Positions 33,180 through 41,771 of a DNA stretch of 64,000 bases are shown in pieces. This stretch comes from Pseudomonas fluorescens (GTDB taxonomy: Bacteria > Pseudomonadota > Gammaproteobacteria > Pseudomonadales > Pseudomonadaceae). Positions within the stretch are counted from its first letter, which is position 1. Each line of letters starts with the position of its first letter. The DNA is taken from contig NZ_CABVHK010000024.1 in the NCBI RefSeq assembly GCF_902497785.1, positions 1-64,000 on the forward strand, written 5' to 3'. The notes beneath the pieces were generated by a model. It saw only the letters and a program-made list of their open reading frames with translations. It ran no database searches and was not told where the DNA came from. Position numbers and translations under genes: made by a program.

Positions 33180-35339
33180 TTGACCAGCATGGAACCGGGA
33201 AACACCGGTGTCGATCCACGGCTCAGTTTCGACGACCCACTTCTGGACGGTCTGTTAATCCTTTGCAAACTCCACGGCGCGACGGTCAGTCGCGCCAGCC
33301 TGAGTGCCGGGCTGCCAATGGCACACCAACGCCTGAGCCTGGACCTGCTGCCCCGTGCAGCGGCCCGGGCCAGTTTGCAGGCCCGTCTGTTGCGCCGGGA
33401 TCTGGCTGACATTTCCCCGCTCAACCTGCCCGTGATGCTGATCCTCGACAACGGCCGCACCGCCGTCCTGCGTCGGTTTGGCGATGACGGCCGCCTGCTG
33501 ATCCTGCCAAGCGAAGCCGACGGCGGCGAGCAATGGGTCAGCCGCGAAGAACTCCTCGAAAGCTACAGCGGCCAGGCGTTATTCGCCCGGCCGCGCCACG
33601 AACTCGAAGACCTGCGCTCGCCGCTGGTGCCGCGAGTGGAGGCGTGGTTTCGCGACACGTTGAAGCTGTCGAAATGGTTGTACAGCGATGCGATCCTCGC
33701 GAGTTTCCTGATCAACCTCTTGGGGCTGATGGTGCCGCTGTTCGTCATGCAGACCTACGACCGGGTGGTGCCGAACCAAGCCACTTCAACCTTGTGGGTG
33801 CTGTCCATCGGCCTGCTGATCGGTACCGGTTTCGAGCTGGCGCTGCGCGTGGTGCGCGCGCATTTGCTGGACACCGCCGGCAAGAAAACCGACGTCATCC
33901 TCTCGGCGACGCTGTTCGAACGCATCACCGGCATGTCGATGAAAGCGCGCCCGGCGACCATCGGCGGTTTTGCCCAAAGCATCCACGACTTCCAGGGCCT
34001 GCGCGAATTCCTCACCGCCGTCACCCTGACCAGCCTGATCGACCTGCCTTTCGCCGTGCTGATGCTGGTGGTGATCGGCCTGCTGGGTGGCTGGCTGGTG
34101 GTGATTCCGTTGCTGGCGTTTCCGATCACGATCATTTTCGCGATGATCATTCAGGTGCGCCTGCGCGACACCGTGCAAAAAAGCCTGACCTTGGGTGCCG
34201 AGCGCCAGGCCCTGCTGATCGAAACCCTCGGCGGCCTGGAAACCCTCAAGGCCTGCAGCGCCGAAAGCGAACGTCAGCACAAATGGGAAAGCACCCACGG
34301 CGCCCTCACCCGCCTCGACAGCCATGCGCGCAACCTCTCGGCGCTGGCCACCAACGGCACATTGTTCATCCAGCAGTTCTCCGGCATGGCGACCATTGTC
34401 GCCGGGGTCTACAGCATCATCGCCGGCAATCTCAGCGTGGGTGCGCTGGTCGCGACCTACATGCTCGGCAGTCGCGTACTCGCGCCACTGGGACAGATCG
34501 CCGGGCTGATCACGCGCTACCAGCAAGCACAATTGACCATGAAAAGCACCGATGCGCTGATGGGTCTGCCCCAGGAACGCGACGCGAAACAGCGGCCGCT
34601 GGAACGCACGCAACTGCAAGGCGCCCTCGATGTCAGCGGCGTGACCTTCCACTACAACGGCCAGAATGCGCCGGCGCTGGCCAATATCAGTTTCAGCCTG
34701 AAACCGGGTGAGCGAGTTGGCATCATCGGTCGCAGCGGCTCGGGCAAAAGTACCCTCGGGCGCCTGGTGATGGGTTTCTACGAACCGGAAGAAGGCCAGT
34801 TGCTGCTCGATGGCCTGGACCTGCGGCAACTGGACGTCGCCGACTTGCGCCAACAGATCGGCTATGTCGCCCATGACCTGCCGTTGCTGGCCGGGAGCCT
34901 GCGCGACAACCTGACCCTCGGCGCGCGTTACATCAGCGATGCACGGATGCTGGAAGTGGCCGAGTTGACCGGCGTCACCGAACTCGCGCGTCAGCATCCA
35001 CAGGGTTTCGACCGCCCCGTCGGCGAACGCGGGCAGTTGCTGTCCGGTGGTCAACGGCAAGCGGTGTTGCTGGCCCGGGCGCTGTTGCTTGACCCACCGA
35101 TCATGCTGCTCGACGAACCGACCAGCGCCATGGACAACAGCAGCGAAGATGTTTTGCGGCAAAAACTGCACAGTTGGGTCCAGGGTAAAACCCTGCTGTT
35201 GGTGACACACCGCACGTCAATGCTGAGCCTGGTGGATCGGCTGGTGGTGCTGGACAACGGGCGGATCGTCGCCGACGGTCCGAAAGAAGCGGTCATTGAT
35301 GCACTGCGCAAGGGCCGTGTCGGCTCTGCGGCCGTCTAG
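33180..35339 (+). CDS. Type 1 secretion ABC transporter (LapB-like)
   Basis: This 719-residue fused permease/ATPase drives adhesin export. The first 140 or so residues resemble a C39-peptidase-like domain lacking the catalytic cysteine, as in other non-cleaving T1SS transporters. Membrane segments follow (LLGLMVPLFVMQTYDRVVPNQA), then the ATPase with Walker A GRSGSGKST (from residue 517), signature LLSGGQRQ and Walker B IMLLDEPTSA. The TTG start is favoured by GGGAG exactly eight bases upstream; ATG at 33189 is the alternative. The LapC-like gene begins 10 bp after its stop. Confidence 0.95.
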   Translation: MTSMEPGNTGVDPRLSFDDPLLDGLLILCKLHGATVSRASLSAGLPMAHQRLSLDLLPRAAARASLQARLLRRDLADISPLNLPVMLILDNGRTAVLRRFGDDGRLLILPSEADGGEQWVSREELLESYSGQALFARPRHELEDLRSPLVPRVEAWFRDTLKLSKWLYSDAILASFLINLLGLMVPLFVMQTYDRVVPNQATSTLWVLSIGLLIGTGFELALRVVRAHLLDTAGKKTDVILSATLFERITGMSMKARPATIGGFAQSIHDFQGLREFLTAVTLTSLIDLPFAVLMLVVIGLLGGWLVVIPLLAFPITIIFAMIIQVRLRDTVQKSLTLGAERQALLIETLGGLETLKACSAESERQHKWESTHGALTRLDSHARNLSALATNGTLFIQQFSGMATIVAGVYSIIAGNLSVGALVATYMLGSRVLAPLGQIAGLITRYQQAQLTMKSTDALMGLPQERDAKQRPLERTQLQGALDVSGVTFHYNGQNAPALANISFSLKPGERVGIIGRSGSGKSTLGRLVMGFYEPEEGQLLLDGLDLRQLDVADLRQQIGYVAHDLPLLAGSLRDNLTLGARYISDARMLEVAELTGVTELARQHPQGFDRPVGERGQLLSGGQRQAVLLARALLLDPPIMLLDEPTSAMDNSSEDVLRQKLHSWVQGKTLLLVTHRTSMLSLVDRLVVLDNGRIVADGPKEAVIDALRKGRVGSAAV

Positions 35340-35349
35340 GAGCCCGCTT

Positions 35350-36705
35350 ATGTCATCTTCACAAGGTTCACGGGGCTACTTCGACAGCTTCAGCAAGAGC
35401 GCCGAAAGCGAGTTCATGCCGGAAACCGCCGGCGCGTCATTGCAGGATTCACCGCGCTGGTCGCGCATCACCGTGTGGCTCGCTGCGGCGCTGATAATCA
35501 GCGCGGTGGTCTGGGCCAAATTCGCCGTGTTGCAGGAAGTCACGATGGGCGAAGGCAAGGCGATTCCGTCGAGCAAGGTTCAGGTGATTCAGAACCTGGA
35601 GGGCGGCATCGTCACCGAGATCTTCGTGCGCGAGGGGCAAATGGTGAACAAGGGCGATACGTTGCTGCGCCTGGACGACACACGCTTTCTGTCGAACAAG
35701 GGTGAGAGCGAGGTGGATCGCTATGCGCTGACGGCACAGGTCGAACGCCTGTCCGCCGAGGCTGAAGGACGGCCGTTCAAACTGTCGGCGGAAGTGATCG
35801 CCAAGGCACCGCAAGTGGCCGAGGATGAGCGCTCGCTGTACGAACAACGGCAACGCCGACTGGCCAGCGAGCAACGCACGCTGACCGAACAACTTCGGCA
35901 AAAAACCCAGGAACTGGCGGAATTCCGCTCGAAACAGGGCCAATACAGCTCAAGCCTGGCGCTGTTGCAGCAAGAGATGAACATGTCCGCGCCGCTGGTC
36001 GGCACCGGAGCGGTTTCGCCGGTGGAAATCCTCCGCCTCAAACGCAGTGCGGTGGAGATTCGCGGCTCGCTGAACGCCACGACGCTGGCGATTCCTCGCG
36101 CAGAATCGGCGATCAACGAGATCAAAAGCAAGATCGACGAGTCGGAACAAACCTTCCGCTCGGAAGCCGCGAAAGACCTCAACGAAAAACGCACCGACCT
36201 GTCGAAAATCACCGCGTCGAGCATCGCCATCGACGACCGCGTAAGCCGCACCACCGTGGTGTCGCCGGTGCACGGGATTATCAAAGTGCTGAAGGTCAAC
36301 ACCATCGGCGGCGTGGTTCAGCCGGGCAGCGACATGGTGGAAATCGTCCCCATCGAAGACAACCTGCTGATCGAAGCCAAGGTGCGCCCACAAGACGTGG
36401 CGTTCCTGCACCCGGGGCAGAAAGCGATGGTGAAATTCAGCGCGTATGACTACACGATCTACGGCGGGTTGAGCGCCAAGCTTGAGTTGATCGGTGCGGA
36501 CACCATTACCGATGACAAGGGCAACAGCTTCTACCTGATCCAGGTCCGGACCGATAAAAACCACCTGGGCGGCGATGTGAAACCGTTGCTGATCATTCCA
36601 GGGATGGTGGCGACGGTGGACATTATTACCGGGGAGAAATCGGTACTGGATTATCTGCTGAAGCCGGTGCTCAAAGCGCGGACCGAGGCGATGCGGGAAA
36701 GATAA
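35350..36705 (+). CDS. Type 1 secretion membrane-fusion protein (LapC-like)
   Basis: The 451-residue HlyD-family adaptor has a short cytoplasmic N-terminus, one membrane helix (about residues 36-58, WLAAALIISAVVWAKFAVLQ), lipoyl halves (SKVQVIQNLEGGIVTEIFVREGQMV and TVVSPVHGIIKVLKVNTIGG), a long coiled-coil hairpin and a beta-barrel domain. It links the ABC transporter to the TolC-like channel across the periplasm. AGGAGCCCGCTT supplies the ribosome-binding site; the upstream in-frame ATG lies inside the transporter gene. Confidence 0.95.
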   Translation: MSSSQGSRGYFDSFSKSAESEFMPETAGASLQDSPRWSRITVWLAAALIISAVVWAKFAVLQEVTMGEGKAIPSSKVQVIQNLEGGIVTEIFVREGQMVNKGDTLLRLDDTRFLSNKGESEVDRYALTAQVERLSAEAEGRPFKLSAEVIAKAPQVAEDERSLYEQRQRRLASEQRTLTEQLRQKTQELAEFRSKQGQYSSSLALLQQEMNMSAPLVGTGAVSPVEILRLKRSAVEIRGSLNATTLAIPRAESAINEIKSKIDESEQTFRSEAAKDLNEKRTDLSKITASSIAIDDRVSRTTVVSPVHGIIKVLKVNTIGGVVQPGSDMVEIVPIEDNLLIEAKVRPQDVAFLHPGQKAMVKFSAYDYTIYGGLSAKLELIGADTITDDKGNSFYLIQVRTDKNHLGGDVKPLLIIPGMVATVDIITGEKSVLDYLLKPVLKARTEAMRER

Positions 36706-36709
36706 GGTC

Positions 36710-36786
36710 AAAAGATCGCAGCCTTCGGCAGCTCCTACAGAACGTGATCAATTCCATGTAGGAGCTGCCGAAGGCTGCGATCTTTT
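36710..36786. repeat. REPIN, GTAGGAGCTGCC family
   Basis: An inverted pair with a spacer of about 18 bp fills the convergent gap between the LapC-like gene and the DTW-domain gene. Confidence 0.9.
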
Positions 36787-36791
36787 CGCTC

Positions 36792-37385
36792 TTAACCGCC
36801 GTGATTCTTTTGGTAGGTATCCGCCCCCATCGCCGCAATCTGACCCTCGATCAACGCCTCGAACGGCTTCAATAACGGCTCAAAACTCAAAGGCGCTTCC
36901 AGCACTTGCAACGCCTGCGCAATCGCCTCCACCGTCGACAACGCGCCCGGCCCTGGCGCCTTGCGCAATCGATAGCGCGACACCCCACCCTCCGCCAGCG
37001 TCACCCTGGGCAACGCCGCCAGCAGCGGATTGAGGTGCAGCATTTTGCGCGCCTTTCGCCAGGTGCCGTCCGGAACCACCAGCAACAGCGGTTGATCAGT
37101 CGCGACGTAAGCCTGCATCGGTTGCGCATCGTCTGCGGGGAACAACAATCGCGCTTGATACCCCGGTTGATTCAACAGTGCCGGCAAATCCTCGAACACC
37201 TCGCCCACGATCAACTCGGCATTATTCAAACCCAATGCGGCCAGTCGCGCGGTGTTCAGCGCGTGGTTCACTTCACTAGGGTGTTGCAGCAGCAAAATCC
37301 GGGTGCGGCTGTCGAGGCTCGGGATCAATGGGCACAGGCAATGGGTTTGAGGGCGCAGGCAGCGCGGGCACTGGATTCTGGACAT
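36792..37385 (-). CDS. tapT: tRNA-uridine aminocarboxypropyltransferase (DTW domain, TapT-like)
   Basis: The 197-residue protein has the N-terminal cysteine cluster CPRCLRPQTHCLCP (zinc) and the family motif VPDGTWRKARKML, here DGTW rather than DTW. DTW-domain enzymes transfer the aminocarboxypropyl group of S-adenosylmethionine to tRNA uridine-47, giving acp3U. The ATG at 37385 is preceded by AAGGAAAAAGAAGCA. It is 13 bp beyond the gbuR-type gene on the same strand. Confidence 0.88.
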   Translation of the reverse strand: MSRIQCPRCLRPQTHCLCPLIPSLDSRTRILLLQHPSEVNHALNTARLAALGLNNAELIVGEVFEDLPALLNQPGYQARLLFPADDAQPMQAYVATDQPLLLVVPDGTWRKARKMLHLNPLLAALPRVTLAEGGVSRYRLRKAPGPGALSTVEAIAQALQVLEAPLSFEPLLKPFEALIEGQIAAMGADTYQKNHGG

Positions 37386-37398
37386 TGCTTCTTTTTCC

Positions 37399-38295
37399 TT
37401 AAGCAACCTGATTGAGCTGCGCTTTGAGCAGATCGCGGAAGGTCTGGATCAGCGGTTCGCGGCTGCGGCCCCGGCGCACGATCATCGAGAACGGCGCCTG
37501 ATAACCGAAAGTCGCCGGCAGCAAAACACGCAAGTCACCCTTGTCAGCCCACGCCTGGGCGTAGTGCTCCGGCAAGTAACCGATGTAGGCACCGGACAAC
37601 ACCAGAATCAGCTGCGCCTCCATACTTTCCACAGTCGCGGCGCTGTGCTTGAACCCATGGCGCGCCAGTTCGGCCTGACTCCAGTAACCGCGACCGACCA
37701 TGCGCTGCTGCGTGATGACTTGTTCGGGGATGCGCCGTTCGGTGAACAGCGGATGACGGCTACTGCAATATAACCAGTGTTGCTCGCGGTACAGCGGCAT
37801 GTAGACCAACCCGCTCATGCGCGTGGAAAACGCACCGATGGCCAGGTCGAGGCGGTTGTCCTGCACGCCGAGTTGCAGTTCGTACGGGCTCATCACCGAC
37901 AGATGCAAATGCACGGCCGGGTGTTCCTGGCTGTAGGCGCCGATCGCTTCGGCGAACGGCAAGGCTGTGTCGCTGACGGTGGAATCGATGACCCCGAGGT
38001 TCAGCGTGCCGCGCAGTTCGCCCTTGAGCGCCGCCGCGTATTGCTCGAAGCCTTCGAGCTCGCCGAGCAGACGCAGGGTTTCCTGATGGAACAATTCGCC
38101 CTTGCTGGTCAGGCTGAAACCGCCGCGCCCGCGATGGCACAGCACCAGACCGAGGGCCGCTTCGAGCTGGCTCATGTAGGTGCTGATTGCCGACGTCGAG
38201 AGGTTGAGCTCTTGCTGGGCGCTGGCGAACCCCTGATGACGCACCACGCTGACGAAGATGCGCAACAGTTTCAGGTCGGGTAAAGCGTTGGCCAT
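37399..38295 (-). CDS. gbuR: LysR-family regulator, GbuR-like
   Basis: The 298-residue LysR protein has an N-terminal helix-turn-helix (GFASAQQELNLSTSAISTYMSQLEAALG) and an effector-binding domain. Divergent placement next to gbuA, with a strong T-N11-A palindrome between them, matches P. aeruginosa gbuR, the 4-guanidinobutyrate-responsive activator. It most likely senses 4-guanidinobutyrate or a related guanidino compound and activates gbuA. Confidence 0.85.
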   Translation of the reverse strand: MANALPDLKLLRIFVSVVRHQGFASAQQELNLSTSAISTYMSQLEAALGLVLCHRGRGGFSLTSKGELFHQETLRLLGELEGFEQYAAALKGELRGTLNLGVIDSTVSDTALPFAEAIGAYSQEHPAVHLHLSVMSPYELQLGVQDNRLDLAIGAFSTRMSGLVYMPLYREQHWLYCSSRHPLFTERRIPEQVITQQRMVGRGYWSQAELARHGFKHSAATVESMEAQLILVLSGAYIGYLPEHYAQAWADKGDLRVLLPATFGYQAPFSMIVRRGRSREPLIQTFRDLLKAQLNQVA

Positions 38296-38352
38296 GGCGA
38301 GGGCTCCAGATACCAGTCGAGTTTCATCTGAATCATTTTTCGGTGAACACCC

Positions 38353-38457
38353 GTAGGAGCTGCCGAAGGCTGCGATCTTTTGATCCGTTGACGTCTGTCA
38401 ATTGGCTGACCGCCTGAAATCAAGATCAAAGGATCGCAGCCTTCGGCAGCTCCTACA
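38353..38457. repeat. REPIN, GTAGGAGCTGCC family
   Basis: Inverted halves separated by nearly 50 bp, between gbuR and the operator. It does not interrupt the operator or the gbuA promoter. Confidence 0.88.
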
Positions 38458-38486
38458 GGTGATGAAGTCTATCGCTGCCCTTACCA

Positions 38487-38510
38487 TTAGTTTAGAAAAA
38501 TCTGAACTAA
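38487..38510. promoter_or_regulatory. Candidate GbuR operator
   Basis: TTAGTTTAGA-AAAA-TCTGAACTAA is a 24-bp inverted repeat with a single mismatched pair, containing LysR-type T-N11-A symmetry. It lies 122 bp upstream of gbuA and 191 bp from the gbuR start. Confidence 0.65.
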
Positions 38511-38632
38511 GTATTTGTCCGTAGCGATTCTTCTCCGTCACTACCTTTTGCAGAATCGGCCCTCAGCGGTGCCTGTGTCTCCCTGACCAGCGCAACCGAC
38601 ATAAATAAAATAACGACGATGAGGCCCTACCC

Positions 38633-39583
38633 GTGGACAAGATTCTTCACCAACCACTGGGCGGCAACGAAATGCCGCGCTTCGGCGGCATCGCCACCAT
38701 GCTGCGACTTCCCCATGTTCCTACCGCTGCCGGCCTCGACGCTGCCTTTGTCGGCATCCCGCTGGACATCGGCACCTCCCTGCGTCCCGGCACCCGTTTC
38801 GGGCCGCGTGAAATCCGCGCCGAATCGGTGATGATCCGCCCGTACAACATGGCAACCGGTGCTGCGCCGTTCGACTCGCTGTCGGTCGCCGACATCGGTG
38901 ACGTGGCGATCAACACTTTCAACCTGCTCGACGCCGTGCGGATCATCGAAGAGGCTTACGACAATATCCTCGAACACGATGTGATCCCCCTGACTCTCGG
39001 CGGCGACCACACCATCACCCTGCCGATTCTGCGTGCCATCCATAAAAAGCACGGCAAGGTCGGCCTGGTGCACATCGACGCTCACGCTGATGTGAACGAT
39101 CACATGTTCGGCGAGAAAATCGCCCACGGCACCACCTTCCGTCGCGCTGTCGAAGAAGGTCTTCTGGATTGCGACCGCGTGGTGCAAATTGGCCTGCGCG
39201 CGCAGGGCTACACCGCTGACGACTTCAACTGGAGCCGTAATCAGGGCTTCCGTGTAGTTCAGGCTGAAGAGTGCTGGCACAAATCCCTGGCCCCGTTGAT
39301 GGCCGAAGTTCGCGAGAAAGTCGGCGGCGGTCCGGTGTACCTGAGCTTCGATATCGACGGTATCGATCCGGCTTGGGCGCCGGGCACCGGCACCCCGGAA
39401 ATCGGCGGCCTGACCACCATCCAGGCAATCGAAATCGTCCGTGGCTGTCAGGGCCTCGATCTGGTCGGTTGTGATTTGGTCGAAGTCTCGCCCGCCTACG
39501 ACACCACCGGCAACACCTCGCTGCTGGGCGCCAACCTGATGTACGAAATGCTCTGCGTACTGCCCGGCGTGGTCCATCGCTGA
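38633..39583 (+). CDS. gbuA: Guanidinobutyrase (agmatinase family)
   Basis: GbuA hydrolyses 4-guanidinobutyrate to 4-aminobutyrate and urea in the arginine/agmatine catabolic network. All six Mn2+ ligands of the arginase family are present: H126 (GGDHT), D149, H151 and D153 (DAHAD), D241 and D243 (SFDIDGIDP). The 316-residue sequence, starting MDKILHQPLGGNEMPRFGG, agrees closely with P. aeruginosa GbuA as remembered. The GTG at 38633 is the start. Three genes for an NTF2-like protein and two transporters follow on the same strand. A guanidino substrate other than 4-guanidinobutyrate cannot be excluded from sequence alone. Confidence 0.9.
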   Translation: MDKILHQPLGGNEMPRFGGIATMLRLPHVPTAAGLDAAFVGIPLDIGTSLRPGTRFGPREIRAESVMIRPYNMATGAAPFDSLSVADIGDVAINTFNLLDAVRIIEEAYDNILEHDVIPLTLGGDHTITLPILRAIHKKHGKVGLVHIDAHADVNDHMFGEKIAHGTTFRRAVEEGLLDCDRVVQIGLRAQGYTADDFNWSRNQGFRVVQAEECWHKSLAPLMAEVREKVGGGPVYLSFDIDGIDPAWAPGTGTPEIGGLTTIQAIEIVRGCQGLDLVGCDLVEVSPAYDTTGNTSLLGANLMYEMLCVLPGVVHR

Positions 39584-39592
39584 GGATCGGTC

Positions 39593-40015
39593 ATGAACGA
39601 ACGTGATCAGGTTTTGCAAGCGGCGGCCGATCTGGTAGCAGCCTTTGCCCGTAATGATCGCGAAGCTTACTTCGGCGCGTTCAGCGCCGATGCCAGCTTC
39701 GTGTTCTACACCCTCGAACAGCCTCTGCTGTCGCGCGATGCCTATCAGGCGTTGTGGGACACCTGGCGTTTGGAGGATGGCTTCGAGGTGCTGTCATGCA
39801 CCTCGAGCAACGCCTTCGTCAGCCTGCAGGGTGACGTGGCGATTTTCATCCATGACGTCGCCACCGAGCTGCGCATGCAAGGGGAGCAACACTTCAGCCA
39901 GGAGCGCGAGACGATTGTTTTCAAGAAACAAGCGTCTGGCCAAGAACAACAAGGCCTATGGCTGGCCTGTCACGAACATTTGTCCGCAATGCCGGAAGGG
40001 CTGCCACCCCCTTAG
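39593..40015 (+). CDS. NTF2/SnoaL-like small protein
   Basis: The 140-residue protein has the alpha/beta-cone pattern of DUF4440/SnoaL-like proteins (AADLVAAFARNDREAYFGAFSAD at the start, then beta strands ending ETIVFKK). It is nine bases after gbuA and is the conserved neighbour of gbuA in P. aeruginosa, so it presumably helps in guanidino-compound use. No catalytic residues can be assigned. Confidence 0.82.
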   Translation: MNERDQVLQAAADLVAAFARNDREAYFGAFSADASFVFYTLEQPLLSRDAYQALWDTWRLEDGFEVLSCTSSNAFVSLQGDVAIFIHDVATELRMQGEQHFSQERETIVFKKQASGQEQQGLWLACHEHLSAMPEGLPPP

Positions 40016-40069
40016 CCAAACAGGTGACGCTCACACACGATGAGCGCGCCTTTATGATCGGAGCAGATC

Positions 40070-41581
40070 ATGAATAACAACAACAACGAAAAAAGCCTTA
40101 GCAGCATCGAAACCAACGGGGTCGAACAGATCCCGGACAATGAACGCGACGCCCGACCGAGCGACCTGTTTCGCCTGATTTTCGGCGGCGCGAATACCTT
40201 TGCCACCGCCGTGCTCGGCAGCTTCCCGGTCCTGTTCGGCCTGTCTTTTCAGGCGGGTGTCTGGGCCATCGTGCTGGGCGTGGTGCTGGGTGCATTGATC
40301 CTGGCGCCCATGGGCCTGTTCGGTCCGATCAACGGCACCAACAACGCCGTGTCCTCCGGGGCGCACTTCGGCGTGCACGGGCGCATCGTCGGCTCTTTTC
40401 TCTCGCTGTTGACCGCGATTGCGTTCTTCTCGCTCTCCGTCTGGAGCTCGGGTGATGCGCTGGTGGGCGGTGCCAAACGCCTGATCAACTTGCCGGAAAC
40501 CGACTTGACCCTGGGCCTGGCCTACGGTCTGTTCGCGCTGCTGGTGCTGACCGTGTGCATCTACGGCTTCCGCTTCATGCTGTGGGTCAACCGCATCGCG
40601 GTCTGGGCCGCCAGCCTGTTGTTCCTGCTGGGCATTTTCGCCTTCGCCCCCGCGTTCGACAGTCAATACGCCGGCACGGTGGCCATGGGTCAGGTGGGTT
40701 TCTGGGCAGCCTTTATCGGTGCCGCGCTGGTCGCCATGAGCAACCCGATTTCCTTCGGGGCATTCCTTGGCGACTGGTCGCGCTACATCCCGCGTGAGAC
40801 GCCGAAGGGGCGGATCATGCTGTCGGTCATCGCCGCGCAACTCGCCACGTTGATCCCGTTTCTGTTCGGTCTGGCCACCGCCACCATCGTCGCGATCAAG
40901 GCGCCGGACTACATCGCGGCCAACAACTACGTCGGCGGTCTGCTGGCCGTTTCGCCGAGCTGGTTCTTTTTGCCGGTGTGCCTGATCGCGGTCATCGGCG
41001 GCATGTCCACCGGCACGACCTCGCTGTACGGCACCGGGCTGGACATGTCCAGCGTGTTCCCAAGGGTACTGTCGCGGGTCAAGGCCACATTGCTGATCGG
41101 GGTGATGTCGATTGCCTTCATCTTCATCGGGCGCTTCGCGGCCAACCTGGTGCAGAGCGTGTCGACCTTTGCCGTGCTGATCATCACCTGCACCACACCG
41201 TGGATGGTGATCATGATCATCGGCCTGTTGGTGCGTCGCGGCTTCTACTGCCCGGATGACCTGCAAGTGTTTACCCGCGGCGAAACCGGTGGACGCTACT
41301 GGTTCACCCACGGCTGGAACTGGCGTGGGCTGGGTGCCTGGATCCCGAGTGCCGCGGTGGGTTTGTGCTTCGTCAACCTGCCTGGGCAATTCGTCGGTCC
41401 GCTGGGTGACCTGGCGGGCGGCATCGACATCAGTTTGCCGGTGACTCTGGGCCTGGCGTCGGTGGTGTACCTGGCGCTACTGAGTTTGTTCCCGGAATCG
41501 GCGGCGGTGTTCGGCCCGAATGATGCACGCAGCAAGGGCACAGAGTCGCTCGCTAAACCGATACTGCGACAAGTCGCCTGA
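40070..41581 (+). CDS. NCS1-family permease (cytosine/purine permease-like)
   Basis: The 503-residue protein has about twelve membrane segments and NCS1-type motifs (FRLIFGGANTFATAVLGSFPVLFGLSF near the N-terminus; AMSNPISFGAFLGDWSRYIP in the middle). NCS1 carriers import nucleobases and related nitrogen compounds with H+ or Na+. In this operon-like position behind gbuA it probably imports the guanidino substrate or a related compound rather than cytosine. Confidence 0.88.
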   Translation: MNNNNNEKSLSSIETNGVEQIPDNERDARPSDLFRLIFGGANTFATAVLGSFPVLFGLSFQAGVWAIVLGVVLGALILAPMGLFGPINGTNNAVSSGAHFGVHGRIVGSFLSLLTAIAFFSLSVWSSGDALVGGAKRLINLPETDLTLGLAYGLFALLVLTVCIYGFRFMLWVNRIAVWAASLLFLLGIFAFAPAFDSQYAGTVAMGQVGFWAAFIGAALVAMSNPISFGAFLGDWSRYIPRETPKGRIMLSVIAAQLATLIPFLFGLATATIVAIKAPDYIAANNYVGGLLAVSPSWFFLPVCLIAVIGGMSTGTTSLYGTGLDMSSVFPRVLSRVKATLLIGVMSIAFIFIGRFAANLVQSVSTFAVLIITCTTPWMVIMIIGLLVRRGFYCPDDLQVFTRGETGGRYWFTHGWNWRGLGAWIPSAAVGLCFVNLPGQFVGPLGDLAGGIDISLPVTLGLASVVYLALLSLFPESAAVFGPNDARSKGTESLAKPILRQVA

Positions 41582-41612
41582 TTCAACGTATTACCTGTGG
41601 ATACCCCATTAC

Positions 41613-41705
41613 CTGTGGGAGCGTGGCTTGCCCGCGAAGAACGATAACGCGGCCTGCCTGACAGACCGCGGCGCCACCTTCGCGGGCAAGCCACGCTCCC
41701 ACAGG
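41613..41705. repeat. REPIN, GTGGGAGCGTGGC family
   Basis: CTGTGGGAGCGTGGCTTGCC and GGCAAGCCACGCTCCCACAG flank about 45 bp with an internal GC-rich hairpin. It lies between the NCS1 permease and the symporter genes. Confidence 0.9.
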
Positions 41706-41771
41706 AATCGGGTTCACCACAGGAATTGATTTTCGCCTCACCATAAAAAAGACAATCGGAGACACGCCATC

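Larger units (their letters stand above)
38296..38632. other. gbuR/gbuA divergent intergenic region
   Basis: The gap contains a REPIN on the gbuR side, then the operator palindrome, then an AT-rich stretch (ATAAATAAAATAA near 38600) suited to the gbuA promoter. Confidence 0.6.

Noticed and set aside
33786..35210. 474-codon minus-strand frame over the LapB-like gene (also 31754-33460 over the TolC-like gene)
   Set aside because: The sense-strand proteins have full family motifs; the antisense frames are low-complexity Gln/His/Arg-rich shadows.
38511..38632. Guanidine riboswitch upstream of gbuA
   Set aside because: No conserved guanidine-I, -II or -III riboswitch core was recognised; the LysR operator explains regulation more simply.
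40052..41389. 445-codon minus-strand frame over the NCS1 permease
   Set aside because: It is composed of charged His/Gln/Asp-rich sequence typical of the antisense of membrane-protein genes in GC-rich DNA.
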